Positions 7,611 through 17,302 of a DNA stretch of 64,000 nt are shown in pieces. How positions within the stretch are numbered: the stretch's first letter is position 1; every line of letters begins with the position of its first letter. A model generated the notes under the pieces. The model did no database searches and had not been told where the DNA came from. It saw nothing but the letters and a program-made list of their open reading frames with translations. Position numbers and translations under genes: made by a program. Origin of the DNA: an uncultured Bradyrhizobium sp. (GTDB lineage: Bacteria; Pseudomonadota; Alphaproteobacteria; Rhizobiales; Xanthobacteraceae); assembly GCF_947648125.1 (NCBI RefSeq), contig NZ_CANSMR010000013.1, positions 1-64,000 of the forward strand. Reading direction: 5' to 3'.

Positions 7611-8834
7611 TTGGTTCAGACTGACGCCACGCGCAGATGGTCCGCGATCGCCGCGCTGATGCTCCCGACGTCGCTGGCGTATGCCGCGCCGGATGGTTCG
7701 GGCATCTCCGACGGCGTGGTGCGGATTGCGGTCCTGGGCGATTACGGTAGCGGCCGCGATCTCGGCGGGCCGGGCTCGGTAACCGCCGCCAGGCTTGCCG
7801 CCGCGGATTTTCACAACAAGGTGCTGGACAAGCCGATCGAGATCATCTCGGCCGACCACCAGAACAAGCCCGACGTCGCGGTCGGGATCGCGCGGCAATG
7901 GTTCGACGTCGAGCATGTCGACGCAGTGACCGACCTTGCAGTGAGCTCGGTCGGCCTCGCCGTCGCCGGGCTCGCGACGCAGAGCAACCGGACCGCGCTG
8001 GTCTCGGGCGCCGCGACCTCCGATTTGACCGGCGACAAATGCTCGCCCGTCATCACGCATTGGGCCGATGACACCTACGCGCTGTCGGCCGGACTGGTCG
8101 GCGAGCTGAGCCGCCGCGTCGGCAAGGAGTGGTTCTTTGTCGCGGTCGATTATTCGTTCGGCACCGCCATGGTAAAGGATGCCTCGCGCGCGGTGACCGA
8201 TGCCGGCGGCAAGGTCGTCGGCGCGGTGCGCTATCCCTTCAACACCACCGACTTCTCGTCCTTCCTGCTGGCGGCGCAGAATTCCGGCGCCAAGGTGGTG
8301 GCACTGGCCGGCACCGGCGCCGACACCGTCAACGCGGTCAAGCAGACCCATGAATTCGGCCTGCAACAGGGCGGGCAGACCATCGTCGGCATGTTGACCT
8401 TCATCTCCGACGTCCATTCGATCGGCTTGCGCGATGCGCAGGACATGTACATCGCGTCCCAATATTATTGGGATGACGACGACGGCACCCGCGCCTTCGC
8501 CAAGCGCTTCATCGAGATCGAGAAGCGCGAGCCGACCAAGCTGCAGGCCGCGACCTACGCCGCCGTGCGGCATTATCTGAAAGCGATCGAGGCCGGCGGC
8601 AGCGACGAGGCCAAGGCGGTGAATGCCGAGATGCGCAAGCTGCCGGTCGATTTCTTCGGCCGCCCCGCGCACATCCGCAAGGACGGCCGCGTCGTCTACG
8701 ACCTCTCGCTCTACCGCGTGAAGAAGCCGGAGGAGAGCAAATATCCCTGGGACTACTACCAGAAGATCGCGGTCATTCCCGGCGACAAGGCATTCCGCCC
8801 CGAGGGAACGGGCGGCTGCAAGCTCGACAAATAG
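7611..8834 (+). CDS. Branched-chain-amino-acid-type (LivK-like) ABC substrate-binding protein
   Basis: A 407-residue periplasmic binding protein of the Peripla_BP_6 family. A signal sequence (about residues 10-26, ending SLAYA) precedes VVRIAVLGDYGSGRDLGGPG and the core segments KPIEIISADHQNKPDVAVGIARQW. In bradyrhizobia this family often carries aromatic acids rather than amino acids. The TTG start at 7611 has AGGAGG eight bases upstream. It is the first gene of an operon for ring oxidation, so it probably delivers that substrate to the periplasmic face of an importer; the ATPase and permease are not encoded nearby. Confidence 0.9.
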   Translation: MVQTDATRRWSAIAALMLPTSLAYAAPDGSGISDGVVRIAVLGDYGSGRDLGGPGSVTAARLAAADFHNKVLDKPIEIISADHQNKPDVAVGIARQWFDVEHVDAVTDLAVSSVGLAVAGLATQSNRTALVSGAATSDLTGDKCSPVITHWADDTYALSAGLVGELSRRVGKEWFFVAVDYSFGTAMVKDASRAVTDAGGKVVGAVRYPFNTTDFSSFLLAAQNSGAKVVALAGTGADTVNAVKQTHEFGLQQGGQTIVGMLTFISDVHSIGLRDAQDMYIASQYYWDDDDGTRAFAKRFIEIEKREPTKLQAATYAAVRHYLKAIEAGGSDEAKAVNAEMRKLPVDFFGRPAHIRKDGRVVYDLSLYRVKKPEESKYPWDYYQKIAVIPGDKAFRPEGTGGCKLDK

Positions 8835-8892
8835 GACGCACCACCATTCGCCGCGACGCGCGGTCGCGCATGCATGAAACAAGGAGGAGCCG

Positions 8893-10242
8893 ATGCCGCT
8901 TCGCAACGATTTCGATCAGCTTGTTGACATCAAGGGTGGCTTCATCAGCCGCGAGATCTTCGTAGACGCCGATATTTACCGGCAGGAACTCGACAAGGTC
9001 TTCACGCGCGCCTGGCTGCTGGTCGGCCACGAAAGCCTCGTGCCCAATCCCGGCGACTTCTACACCTCGCGGATGGGCGAGGAATCCGTCATCCTCTGCC
9101 GCGACAAGAAGGGCGAGATCCACGTCTTCCTGAATTCGTGCCGGCACCGCGGCATGAAAGTGTGCCGCTACGAGCAGGGCAACACCTCGCTGTTCACCTG
9201 CCCGTATCACAGCTGGACCTACACCACCGACGGCAAGCTGCAGGGCGTTCCGCTGCACCGGACGCTCTATGACGGCGTGCTCGACCGCGAGGCCAACTCG
9301 CTGGTCTCGGTGGCGAAGCTCTGCAACTACAAGGGCTCGATCTGGGCGACCTGGGACAAGGATGCGCCCGACTTCATCACCTATCTCGGCGATGCCAGGA
9401 TCCATCTCGACCAGGCGCTCGACTGCCGCGACGGCCGCGAGGGCGGCTCCGAGGTGATCGGCGTCCACAAATGGGTATTCCCCGCCAATTGGAAATTCGC
9501 CGCCGAGAATTTCCTCGGCGACACCTATCACAATCCGAGCCACCGCTCGGTCGATCTGATCGGCATCGGGCCGAGCGCTGCGGCCGGCAAGAAGGGCCGC
9601 CGCGACGACGAACTGGAGAAGGCACAGCACGTCTGGATCAGCTTTCCGGGAGGCCACGGCGTGCACAGCGCGATCCAGCCGGAAGCCAACGAATACACCG
9701 AGTCCTTTCTCGACAATCCGATCCTCGAACAATACTTCCGGCACTGTTTCGAGGAGCGCAAGCGGCGGCTCGGCGAAGGGGCGCGGCTACTGCCCTTCGT
9801 CGGCACGATCTTCCCCAACACCTCCTATCACGGTCGCCAGCCGCGCGGACTTTGCGCCTGGCATCCGCACAGCCCCACCTCGACCGAGGGCTGGCGCTTC
9901 TTCCTGGTCGACAAGGACGCGCCACAAGAAGCCAAGGATTATCTGCGCCACTACTACATGCGCTACTCCGGCCCGGCCGGCATGACCGAGCAGGACGACA
10001 TGGAGAACTGGCTCTATGCGACCGCGGCGAGCACCGGCATGGTCGCGCGGCGCTATCCCTTCAACTATCAGCAGTCGATGGGCGCCTACGTGACCGATCA
10101 TCCGCTCGGCGGCGATGTCTCCACGCAAGTCACCGAGCAGATCGCGCGCGGGTTCTACCGCCGCTGGTCCACCTACATGCAGGGCGGCGGCTGGCACGAG
10201 CTGCTGGGATCCCCCGCAGGCAGCCGGGAGGCCGCAGAATGA
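8893..10242 (+). CDS. Rieske aromatic-ring-hydroxylating oxygenase, large (alpha) subunit
   Basis: A 449-residue alpha subunit, which dihydroxylates or hydroxylates an aromatic ring using O2. The N-terminal Rieske [2Fe-2S] ligands are Cys83, His85, Cys103 and His106 (SCRHRG and CPYHSW). The catalytic domain has ENFLGDTYHNPSHRS, supplying two iron-binding histidines, and EQDDMENW near residues 366-373, supplying the acidic ligand. The two histidines are separated by three residues rather than the usual four. GGAGG lies in front of the ATG. It overlaps the next gene by ATGA. The substrate is unknown; benzoate, salicylate and related acids are candidates. Confidence 0.92.
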   Translation: MPLRNDFDQLVDIKGGFISREIFVDADIYRQELDKVFTRAWLLVGHESLVPNPGDFYTSRMGEESVILCRDKKGEIHVFLNSCRHRGMKVCRYEQGNTSLFTCPYHSWTYTTDGKLQGVPLHRTLYDGVLDREANSLVSVAKLCNYKGSIWATWDKDAPDFITYLGDARIHLDQALDCRDGREGGSEVIGVHKWVFPANWKFAAENFLGDTYHNPSHRSVDLIGIGPSAAAGKKGRRDDELEKAQHVWISFPGGHGVHSAIQPEANEYTESFLDNPILEQYFRHCFEERKRRLGEGARLLPFVGTIFPNTSYHGRQPRGLCAWHPHSPTSTEGWRFFLVDKDAPQEAKDYLRHYYMRYSGPAGMTEQDDMENWLYATAASTGMVARRYPFNYQQSMGAYVTDHPLGGDVSTQVTEQIARGFYRRWSTYMQGGGWHELLGSPAGSREAAE

Positions 10243-11045
10243 CCGCGCCCCGAAAAACCATCCTCGTCAGCGGAGGCACCTTCGGCATCGGCCGCGCGAT
10301 CACACTCGGCCTCGCCCGCCGCGGCCATGCGGTGGTGGCGTTCGGCCTCGAGGCGCCACAGGTCTCGAGCATCGCGCAGAACGCCATTCCGGCGCTGCGC
10401 CAGGAGCTCGATCGCGAAGGCCTCTCCGCCGAATTGATGGAGGCCGATGTGTCGCAAGCGGGCGATGTCGGCAGAGTGATCGCGCAGGCCATGGCGCGGT
10501 TCGGCCGCATCGACGGCGTCGTCAACAACGCCGCGATCGGTCCGCTCGGCACCGTGCTCGACACCGACGAGGCGCTGTTCGATCGCATTATCGCCGTAAA
10601 CCTGAAGGGACCGTATCTCACCAGTCGCGCGGCGATCCCGCACATGATCGCGCAGGGCGGCGGCTCGATCGTCAACATCGGATCCGGCGCCGGCTGGGGC
10701 AAGCCGAACATGGCGGTCTACAGCGCGAGCAAGGGCGGCGTTGTCGCGTTGAGCGCCGCGATGGCCTACGACTTTTTCCACCAGCGCATCCGCGTCAACA
10801 CCGTAATCCCAGGTGGTGGCGGCATCGTCAGCGGCATGAGCCTCGGCCGGGTCGGCGGCGATGCGGCCCGCTTCGGCAAGGGCGCGCCGGGCACCGCCGC
10901 GGGCCGGGTCGCCGCTGGCGACGACATCGCCAACGTCGTGGCCTTCCTGCTGTCGCCGGAAGCGGAAACGCTGTCCGGCACCGTGATCGATGTCGGCTGC
11001 TTCGCCCAGCAGGGCGGACCAGTCCCACCGAAGCCGGCGACCTGA
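10239..11045 (+). CDS. Short-chain dehydrogenase/reductase
   Basis: A 268-residue classical SDR. It shows the cofactor motif SGGTFGIG (T-G-x3-G-x-G variant with a serine first), the NNAAIG segment and the catalytic YSASK with the upstream serine in VNIGSGAG. It starts inside the stop codon of the oxygenase alpha gene, so translation is probably coupled. In comparable operons the SDR oxidises the cis-dihydrodiol made by the Rieske oxygenase back to an aromatic catechol; that role is inferred from position. Confidence 0.9.
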   Translation: MTAPRKTILVSGGTFGIGRAITLGLARRGHAVVAFGLEAPQVSSIAQNAIPALRQELDREGLSAELMEADVSQAGDVGRVIAQAMARFGRIDGVVNNAAIGPLGTVLDTDEALFDRIIAVNLKGPYLTSRAAIPHMIAQGGGSIVNIGSGAGWGKPNMAVYSASKGGVVALSAAMAYDFFHQRIRVNTVIPGGGGIVSGMSLGRVGGDAARFGKGAPGTAAGRVAAGDDIANVVAFLLSPEAETLSGTVIDVGCFAQQGGPVPPKPAT

Positions 11046-11076
11046 CAACCCCGCGATCCCTGATGAGGAGATACCG

Positions 11077-11670
11077 ATGACGACGACGGTTCAGGATCAC
11101 GACAAGCAAGCCCACCTTGCCGGCGCCACGATCGAACGATCGGCGGCCTATTACCGGCTGAAGGCCGATGTCGAGGATTTCTATTACCACGAGGCCGATC
11201 TGCTCGATGACCGGCGCTTCCGCGACTGGCTCGCGCTGCTCGCCGAGGATGTCAGTTACTTCATGCCGATCCGGCGCAATGTGAAATTCGGCCAGCAGGC
11301 CGCACGCGAGAACACCAAACGCGGTGAAGGCATCAGCTGGTTCGACGAGGACAAGTGGACGTTGACCAAACGGGTCGACCAGATCCTGACCGGCGTGCAT
11401 TACGCCGAGGAGCCGTTGTCGCGGATCACGCACATGGTCAGCAACGTGCAGGTCAAGGGCGCGCGGCCGGATATCGGCGCGGCGCGCGAGCTCGATGTCA
11501 CCAGCCGATTTCTCGTCTATCAGAACCGCGTCGAGTACGAGACCTACATCTTCGTCGGCCGCCGCAACGACACGCTGCGCCTGACCGACAACGGCTGGAA
11601 GATCGGGAGGCGCGAGATATTGCTTGAACAGAATATCCTGCTGGCCAAGAATCTCACCACGTTCTTCTGA
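11077..11670 (+). CDS. Aromatic-ring-hydroxylating oxygenase, small (beta) subunit
   Basis: A 197-residue beta subunit with the SnoaL/NTF2-like cone fold. Recognisable segments are VEDFYYHEADLLDDRRFRDWLALLAEDVSYFMPI near the N-terminus and TDNGWKIGRREILLEQNIL at the C-terminus. It has a structural role in the alpha3beta3 hexamer. ATG 11077 is preceded by GAGGAG; the frame opens earlier without support. It lies 31 bases after the SDR gene, so alpha and beta are separated by the SDR, which is unusual but seen in other clusters. Confidence 0.9.
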   Translation: MTTTVQDHDKQAHLAGATIERSAAYYRLKADVEDFYYHEADLLDDRRFRDWLALLAEDVSYFMPIRRNVKFGQQAARENTKRGEGISWFDEDKWTLTKRVDQILTGVHYAEEPLSRITHMVSNVQVKGARPDIGAARELDVTSRFLVYQNRVEYETYIFVGRRNDTLRLTDNGWKIGRREILLEQNILLAKNLTTFF

Positions 11671-11685
11671 GCAAGGTGTGGTGCG

Positions 11686-11880
11686 ATGATTGACGTGACG
11701 GCGATCAAGGTCGGGACGCGGCTGAAACTCGAGGCCGGCGTCGTCGCCGAGGTGGTGGAAAACATGGACGACGGCCAATGGCTGCAGGTGCGTTACCTGG
11801 AGTCCCCTGCCCGTCCGGGCGATGTCGGCATGGTGGAGCTTTGCCATGCCCAGGACGTCGTCAAGGTGCTCAGCGACTAG
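11686..11880 (+). CDS. Unknown 64-residue protein in the oxygenase operon
   Basis: A small acidic protein with a beta-rich look: KVGTRLKLEAGVVAEVVENMDDGQ followed by VRYLESPARPGDVGMVELCHAQDV. The first block resembles the short barrel domains that bind a partner or nucleic acid, but I do not recognise a family. It starts 15 bases after the beta-subunit gene, with GGTG-rich sequence as a weak ribosome site, and is followed closely by the next gene. Tight packing inside the operon suggests a role in the same pathway. Confidence 0.7.
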   Translation: MIDVTAIKVGTRLKLEAGVVAEVVENMDDGQWLQVRYLESPARPGDVGMVELCHAQDVVKVLSD

Positions 11881-11903
11881 ATCCAGCCAACGGACCATCG
11901 ATC

Positions 11904-12299
11904 ATGCTGCGATTTGAATACATGCCGAGCGATTTCCATCCGCTGTTCCTGTTCCTCGGCGAGGCCGCCGATCTTGCCGCGCTGGCAAGGCTGTTGCGGC
12001 GCTTTGCCGAAAACCCGCAGGCCGTTGCCGTGGCGGAGCGGATTCCCGGCGCCGTCTCGCGCAACGAGCTGGTGCTGGCGCCCGCCGATGGGGAATTCGG
12101 CATGCGCGATCTCGGCGGCCGGTTTGCCTGGAAGCTGACGGGTTGGCAGGCCGAACGGATCGCCGAGCGCATCGAGCTCCTGACGCCCGAGCATAACAAG
12201 TCCGGCTCGGAGCTCGTCGAGATCGGCAGCGAGGGCGAGATCCCGGTCAAGGTATCGCGCGGCGAGTTCACCGATGACTTCCTTGTCACGCGCAGATAG
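11904..12299 (+). CDS. Unknown 131-residue protein in the oxygenase operon
   Basis: A soluble protein with no signal or membrane segment. It opens MLRFEYMPSDFHPLFLFLGE, has a leucine/arginine-rich helix (ADLAALARLLRRFAEN), and ends in ELVEIGSEGEIPVKVSRGEF. I do not recognise a family. It lies 23 bases after the 64-residue gene and 6 bases before the flavin monooxygenase gene. A ferredoxin role, which the operon lacks, can be excluded because it contains no cysteine. Confidence 0.75.
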   Translation: MLRFEYMPSDFHPLFLFLGEAADLAALARLLRRFAENPQAVAVAERIPGAVSRNELVLAPADGEFGMRDLGGRFAWKLTGWQAERIAERIELLTPEHNKSGSELVEIGSEGEIPVKVSRGEFTDDFLVTRR

Positions 12300-12305
12300 C
12301 GGCGG

Positions 12306-13514
12306 ATGTCTCGCGTGAGCGCAAACCGCAAGCCAAAAGTCCTGATTGCCGGCGCCGGGATCGGCGGCCTCGTCGCGGGGCTGTCGCTGCTGCAGCGGGG
12401 GATCGAGGTTGAGATCTTCGAACAGGCATCGGAGCTGCGCGAGCTCGGCGCCGGCGTCCAGCTCAGCGCCAACGGCACAGGCGTCCTCATTGCGCTCGGC
12501 CTCGAGCAGCAAATGCAGGCGATCGCCTGCGAGCCCTCGGGCAAGGAGATTCGGCTGTTCAGCACCGGGCGGACCTGGAAGCTGTTCGACCTCGGCGCCT
12601 CCTCGCGGGCGATCTATGGCGCGCCCTACTGGATGGTACATCGTGGCGACTTTCACCGCGTGCTGGTCGACGCATTCAGCGCACGGGCACCGGGACGCCT
12701 GCATCTCAACAGCCGCTGCGCCGGTTTTGACGAGCACGGTGACGGCATCTGGCTGCGTCTCGCCAATGGCGAGCGGCGCCGCGGCGACGTCGTGATCGGC
12801 GCCGACGGCGTGCACTCCGAAATTCGCCGGCAGATCGGCGGCGACACACAACCATTCTTCTCGGGTGTGGCCGCCTGGCGCGGCCTGATCCCGATGCAAC
12901 AGCTGCCGGCGAGCCTCAGGCGCGACGTCGGCACCAACTGGGTCGGCCCTGGCGGCCATGTCATCACCTATCCGGTTCGCCGCGGCGAGCTGTTGAACTT
13001 CGTCGGTATTTTCGAGGGCGCGAATTGGTCGATCGAGTCATGGACCGAACGCGGCACGCGCGAGGCCTGCGGCGCTGCCTTTGCCGGCTGGAATCCGGAC
13101 ATCCACACCATCATCGGCAACCTCGATATTCCCTACAAATGGGCATTGCTTGGCCGCGACCCGCTCGATCGCTTCGCCGTGGGGCGGGCCTGCGTACTCG
13201 GCGACGCCGCGCATCCGACGCTGCCGTTCCTGGCCCAGGGTGCCAACATGGCGATCGAGGACGGCATGGTGCTGGCACGCTGCCTCGAATGCTTCCCGCC
13301 CGAGGAGGCGCTGCAGCGCTATCAGGCCGCGCGGCTGACGCGGACGAATATGATCGTGATGAAGTCCGCCGAGAATGCCAGGCGCTTCCATAATCCGGCA
13401 CTCGCCGACGCCGAAGGCGCCGACGCCTACGTCTCGCGCGAATGGCAACCGGACCGGGTGCGCGAGCGCTATGACTGGCTGTTCACCTACGATGCCTTGA
13501 GCGTGCCGGTCTGA
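12306..13514 (+). CDS. FAD-dependent aromatic hydroxylase (salicylate / 3-hydroxybenzoate hydroxylase-like)
   Basis: A 402-residue group A flavin monooxygenase. It has the dinucleotide motif [17 protein letters not shown] (residues about 16-32), the second FAD/NADPH motif [16 protein letters not shown], and the C-terminal [22 protein letters not shown] segment in two adjoining blocks. Such enzymes hydroxylate, sometimes with decarboxylation, a phenolic acid using NAD(P)H and O2. As last gene of the operon it probably acts on the product of, or a parallel substrate to, the Rieske enzyme. Confidence 0.9.
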   Translation: MSRVSANRKPKVLIAGAGIGGLVAGLSLLQRGIEVEIFEQASELRELGAGVQLSANGTGVLIALGLEQQMQAIACEPSGKEIRLFSTGRTWKLFDLGASSRAIYGAPYWMVHRGDFHRVLVDAFSARAPGRLHLNSRCAGFDEHGDGIWLRLANGERRRGDVVIGADGVHSEIRRQIGGDTQPFFSGVAAWRGLIPMQQLPASLRRDVGTNWVGPGGHVITYPVRRGELLNFVGIFEGANWSIESWTERGTREACGAAFAGWNPDIHTIIGNLDIPYKWALLGRDPLDRFAVGRACVLGDAAHPTLPFLAQGANMAIEDGMVLARCLECFPPEEALQRYQAARLTRTNMIVMKSAENARRFHNPALADAEGADAYVSREWQPDRVRERYDWLFTYDALSVPV

Positions 13515-13547
13515 CGGCAGGCGTTCGAGCTGTCTGGTATTCCCGCA

Positions 13548-13817
13548 TCAGTGGGTACGATGCCGTCCGCGGTGCACCCGGCGCTTCGAAGGCGACGGCG
13601 GCGCGAAGAAGGGATTCTCCGAGCACATCGCACCCCGGCCCGACGCCGACGCCTGGCACTGCGGGATCGAGGTGAAGCTGCAATCGATGTAGCTTCCGCC
13701 GAATTTGCCCTGAAAGACGTGCATGCACACCGGATAGTTCGGATCATAGGCCTGCCCGGCGGCAGGCCCGGCCAGGGCGACCGCAAATGCGGCGATCACG
13801 AACAGTTTCAGGCGCAT
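13548..13817 (-). CDS. Small secreted DUF3551 protein
   Basis: An 89-residue protein with a signal peptide (MRLKLFVIAAFAVALAGPAAGQA) followed by the DUF3551 hallmark YDPNYPVCMHVF and paired cysteines (YIDCSF, PQCQASASGRGAMC). These small rhizobial exported proteins have no known function. The start at 13817 follows AAGGAGAGA. A second member lies just upstream on the same strand (13932-14204). The arginine/histidine-rich tail is not conserved. Confidence 0.85.
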   Translation of the reverse strand: MRLKLFVIAAFAVALAGPAAGQAYDPNYPVCMHVFQGKFGGSYIDCSFTSIPQCQASASGRGAMCSENPFFAPPSPSKRRVHRGRHRTH

Positions 13818-13931
13818 CGGTCTCTCCTTGTCGCTCGGAAGGTTTCCCCACAACAGCCGGAGTTAGTCAACTGCGCCAGTAAGGCGACGACTATGCAGAC
13901 CACCGCAGTCAGCCGACAATAAATGAGCGCG

Positions 13932-14204
13932 CTAGTCGGCGGGCCGACGCTGTCGTTGACCCCGCTCCCTGGTCGGCTTTTTAGGACCTTTGTAGAACGG
14001 ATTGACCGAGCATGTCGCCGATCGTCCCGACGCCGTTGCCTGGCATTGCGGAAGCGACGTGAAGCTGCAATCGATGTACTCAGGCGTCAGCCTGCCGCCA
14101 TAGACTTCCAGGCAAACCGGATAATTCGGATCGTACATTTGCGCGGCGGCGGGCCCCGCGATGCCAACGCCGATGGCGGCGATGATGGTGAATTTCACGC
14201 GCAT
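13932..14204 (-). CDS. Small secreted DUF3551 protein, paralogue of its neighbour
   Basis: A 90-residue protein with a signal peptide (MRVKFTIIAAIGVGIAGPAAAQ), then YDPNYPVCLEVYGG and the same cysteine pattern as the neighbouring DUF3551 gene. The two have clearly arisen by tandem duplication. The start at 14204 is preceded by AAGGAGAATTCG; a longer frame begins nine codons upstream. The C-terminal tail is basic (KGPKKPTRERGQRQRRPAD). Function is unknown. Confidence 0.85.
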   Translation of the reverse strand: MRVKFTIIAAIGVGIAGPAAAQMYDPNYPVCLEVYGGRLTPEYIDCSFTSLPQCQATASGRSATCSVNPFYKGPKKPTRERGQRQRRPAD

Positions 14205-14245
14205 CGAATTCTCCTTGAGCTTGCTCCGCAACGCCGGGCGCGCGG

Positions 14246-14917
14246 CTATCGCTGTTCACCGGCCGGCTTGCCGTCGTCCTCACCGAGACAACGGATCATG
14301 AAGGCCGTCGTGTCCCGCGGCAGGACCTGCGCGGCTCGCGCCTTGAGGCGGCATTCCAGCTGCGCGATCTGGCGTGCCCGTTGCCGTTCCGACGGTAGCG
14401 TCGATTGCCGCAGCCGTCGCAAGGTCATCGGCGAGCCGTCCGACTCGAAGCTCAGCTCGTACCTCTTGCCGCTCTGGTCGGTCGCAGCGCAGGTGATGGT
14501 CGAGACCTGCCGCGTGATGAAGCTTCCGACCTGACGGCAGGAGCCTGTCGACATCTCGACCAGCGGCACCGGCAGGCCATCGACACGCGGACGGTCGCTC
14601 GACTTCAGCAACATGCGGTCGACCGCGAGCTCGAACAGATTGTCCTGGGTGCGCTCGGTGCTCTCGCCGGAGAACGAGACGATGTGGCTCTTGTCGGCGG
14701 GATCGTCGAGCACCACGGTGAACTCGGAACGGCCGCGCAGGGTGTGGAAATAGGCCACCGCCTTGCAGGTATAGCTGCGGCCGGCGACCGTGACATTGCG
14801 GCAGGTACCCGACATCAACGCATACAGGTCCACGTCGTAGACCGGGCCGGCGGCAACGGCGAGTGCAGGCCAGCACACGATAGCAATCGCAATCAATTGA
14901 GCGAAACGGAAGATCAT
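14246..14917 (-). CDS. Secreted protein of unknown function with three cysteine-containing segments
   Basis: A 223-residue protein that I do not recognise. MIFRFAQLIAIAIVCWPALAVAAGP is a clear signal sequence, given here in two parts: a hydrophobic core and an AVAAG cleavage region. Mature segments include GTCRNVTVAGRSYTCKAVAYF, STGSCRQVGSF and TITCAATDQSGK, so several disulfides are likely. ATG 14917 is chosen because it puts the signal peptide at the N-terminus; an ATG 13 codons earlier is possible. It is read with the DUF3551 genes and may share a transcript with them. Confidence 0.65.
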   Translation of the reverse strand: MIFRFAQLIAIAIVCWPALAVAAGPVYDVDLYALMSGTCRNVTVAGRSYTCKAVAYFHTLRGRSEFTVVLDDPADKSHIVSFSGESTERTQDNLFELAVDRMLLKSSDRPRVDGLPVPLVEMSTGSCRQVGSFITRQVSTITCAATDQSGKRYELSFESDGSPMTLRRLRQSTLPSERQRARQIAQLECRLKARAAQVLPRDTTAFMIRCLGEDDGKPAGEQR

Positions 14918-15070
14918 GCTGAAACGGTCGAGAACACGGTCGATGGAGAGGTCCATGGCGCAAGGTCGCCGATTTCCACGGACTGTGCAACGATGAAGCA
15001 GGCCGAAATGTGGACGTCCCGCAAACGACCGGAGAATGCAGGCGAGCCGGACTGACGGCCGCGCCTTGCG

Positions 15071-15907
15071 TCAGATTTGCGGGCCGGACAGGGTGACTTC
15101 GCGCTCGGCGCGGAAGACGTTGCTGTAGAGGTTCGCGATCCACTGACGGCCGCTTGCCGTCATGTTCAGGCAGTTGATGGCGCCCTGGATGTGCGGTGCG
15201 ACCATATTCCAATAGAATTGCGGATAACGGTCGACGATATCCGCCGGCGATTCATAGCCGAGCTGGCGGTTGATGCCGACCTCTTCGAACTCGTGATAGA
15301 GCGCGTTGGCTTTCCTGATGTAGTTGGGATCGCCGAGCTGTCCGATGAAATCGGCGGCCCGGACGATCGCCGCCTCGTCGTCATATTGCTGGCCTTCGGG
15401 TGCCGGAAACCGCGTGCCTTCGATGTTGCGCGCGACGCGCTCGCGATCGAGCGGAAGGACGGCCTCGAGCCTGTCGAGCACATAGAGCTTCGAGCGATCG
15501 ACATGATACGGCATCAGGCCGGCATCCGATGAGCCGCGCGGCAGCACGACCTTGTTGCCGGAGGCATCGATGACATAGCCATCCGGTCCATCGCCCTTCA
15601 GCAGGCCGCGCACATAGCCGATGTCGTGCGTCAGGCAGGCGATCATCGTGTGGGTGTAATCTTCCGCGGTGACATGGGTGTGCAGCGCGCGACCGCGGAT
15701 GATGTCATGCCCGGCGAGCGTGACCAGCATCGTGTGCTCGACATTGTGGTAGAGCGCATCGCTGTTGCCGATGCATTCCAGCGCGATGCGCGCGGCGGCG
15801 GGCAGCAGTTCCCCAAATCGCGCCTGCGAAGCCCCAAAGGTGCGGCTGACCCATGTGGCGAGAAACTTCTCCAAAGCACCTGCCGCCAACTCAGGTAACG
15901 TCATCAT
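15071..15907 (-). CDS. HD-domain metal-dependent phosphohydrolase
   Basis: A 278-residue cytosolic protein. Metal ligands of the HD fold are visible in ALYHNVEHTMLV (first histidine), ACLTHDIGYVRG (the His-Asp pair) and a later aspartate-rich segment (YDDEAAIVRAADFIGQLGD). HD proteins cleave phosphate esters or nucleotides; the substrate here is not known. I place the start at the ATGATG at 15907, since the 22 residues before it in the open frame look non-conserved. It is a single gene read towards the small secreted-protein genes. Confidence 0.8.
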   Translation of the reverse strand: MMTLPELAAGALEKFLATWVSRTFGASQARFGELLPAAARIALECIGNSDALYHNVEHTMLVTLAGHDIIRGRALHTHVTAEDYTHTMIACLTHDIGYVRGLLKGDGPDGYVIDASGNKVVLPRGSSDAGLMPYHVDRSKLYVLDRLEAVLPLDRERVARNIEGTRFPAPEGQQYDDEAAIVRAADFIGQLGDPNYIRKANALYHEFEEVGINRQLGYESPADIVDRYPQFYWNMVAPHIQGAINCLNMTASGRQWIANLYSNVFRAEREVTLSGPQI

Positions 15908-16135
15908 CGATGCAGCCCCCGACCGCGCAACGTTCCTCGCTCGCCCCGATCTCACGTCGTAGTTGGGGAGCAACTATAGCGCATCTGCGGGCGTGCGGCT
16001 ACGCGCCGGCGAGCGCGTGATTCGTTCCGCCGTACTTTTCCGGTCTTGCCGGCTGTGACACCAAGGCCGCTGATAATGGCATGAACCGTGCATGATTCGG
16101 TTCAGACCGGGTTAATCCTACGGATAAAGACCATC

Positions 16136-16351
16136 ATGCTCGTCACGCTCGTCGCCATCCTTTGCAATGCTCAGCTCTGCATGGAAAAGGTCGTCACCAA
16201 CAGCGACCAATCCGGCATCACCATGGGCGCCTGCGCTGTGAACGCCCAAATCGGCATCGCCGACTGGCTCGCCAAGGGGCCGTATCACGATTGGCGCTTG
16301 CAGAGCTATAAGTGCATCATGGGCAAATACGTACCCAAGAACGAAGTGTGA
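16136..16351 (+). CDS. Small hypothetical exported protein, 71 residues
   Basis: The peptide begins MLVTLVAILCNAQLCMEKVV, a short signal-like stretch, and continues with four more residues of note: CAVNAQ, ADWLAKGPYHDW, YKCIMGKYVP. It resembles small cysteine-containing exported proteins common in Bradyrhizobium, which have no known role. A frame starting at a GTG at 16088 would add 16 residues. Coding status rests on codon use and the sensible signal sequence only. Confidence 0.55.
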   Translation: MLVTLVAILCNAQLCMEKVVTNSDQSGITMGACAVNAQIGIADWLAKGPYHDWRLQSYKCIMGKYVPKNEV

Positions 16352-16513
16352 TGTGTGCTCACAGCCCCCGAAGGGGCTGACCCGCTGCGCGCGCCCAACT
16401 GGAACAGCCTGCGAAGCCACGTGACGCAGGCGCGTGCGCCTCAAGTCAAAGTCCATTTTATGGGCTATCACTGTCGTTCACGATAGTGAGAGTCGCCCAG
16501 GAATGGCCAGAGA

Positions 16514-17298
<785 letters not shown>

Positions 17299-17302
<4 letters not shown>

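Noticed and set aside
7476-8906. Extension of the IclR frame far upstream to 8906
   Set aside because: The added part is antisense to the binding-protein gene and would place the helix-turn-helix mid-protein; ATG 7475 is the natural start.
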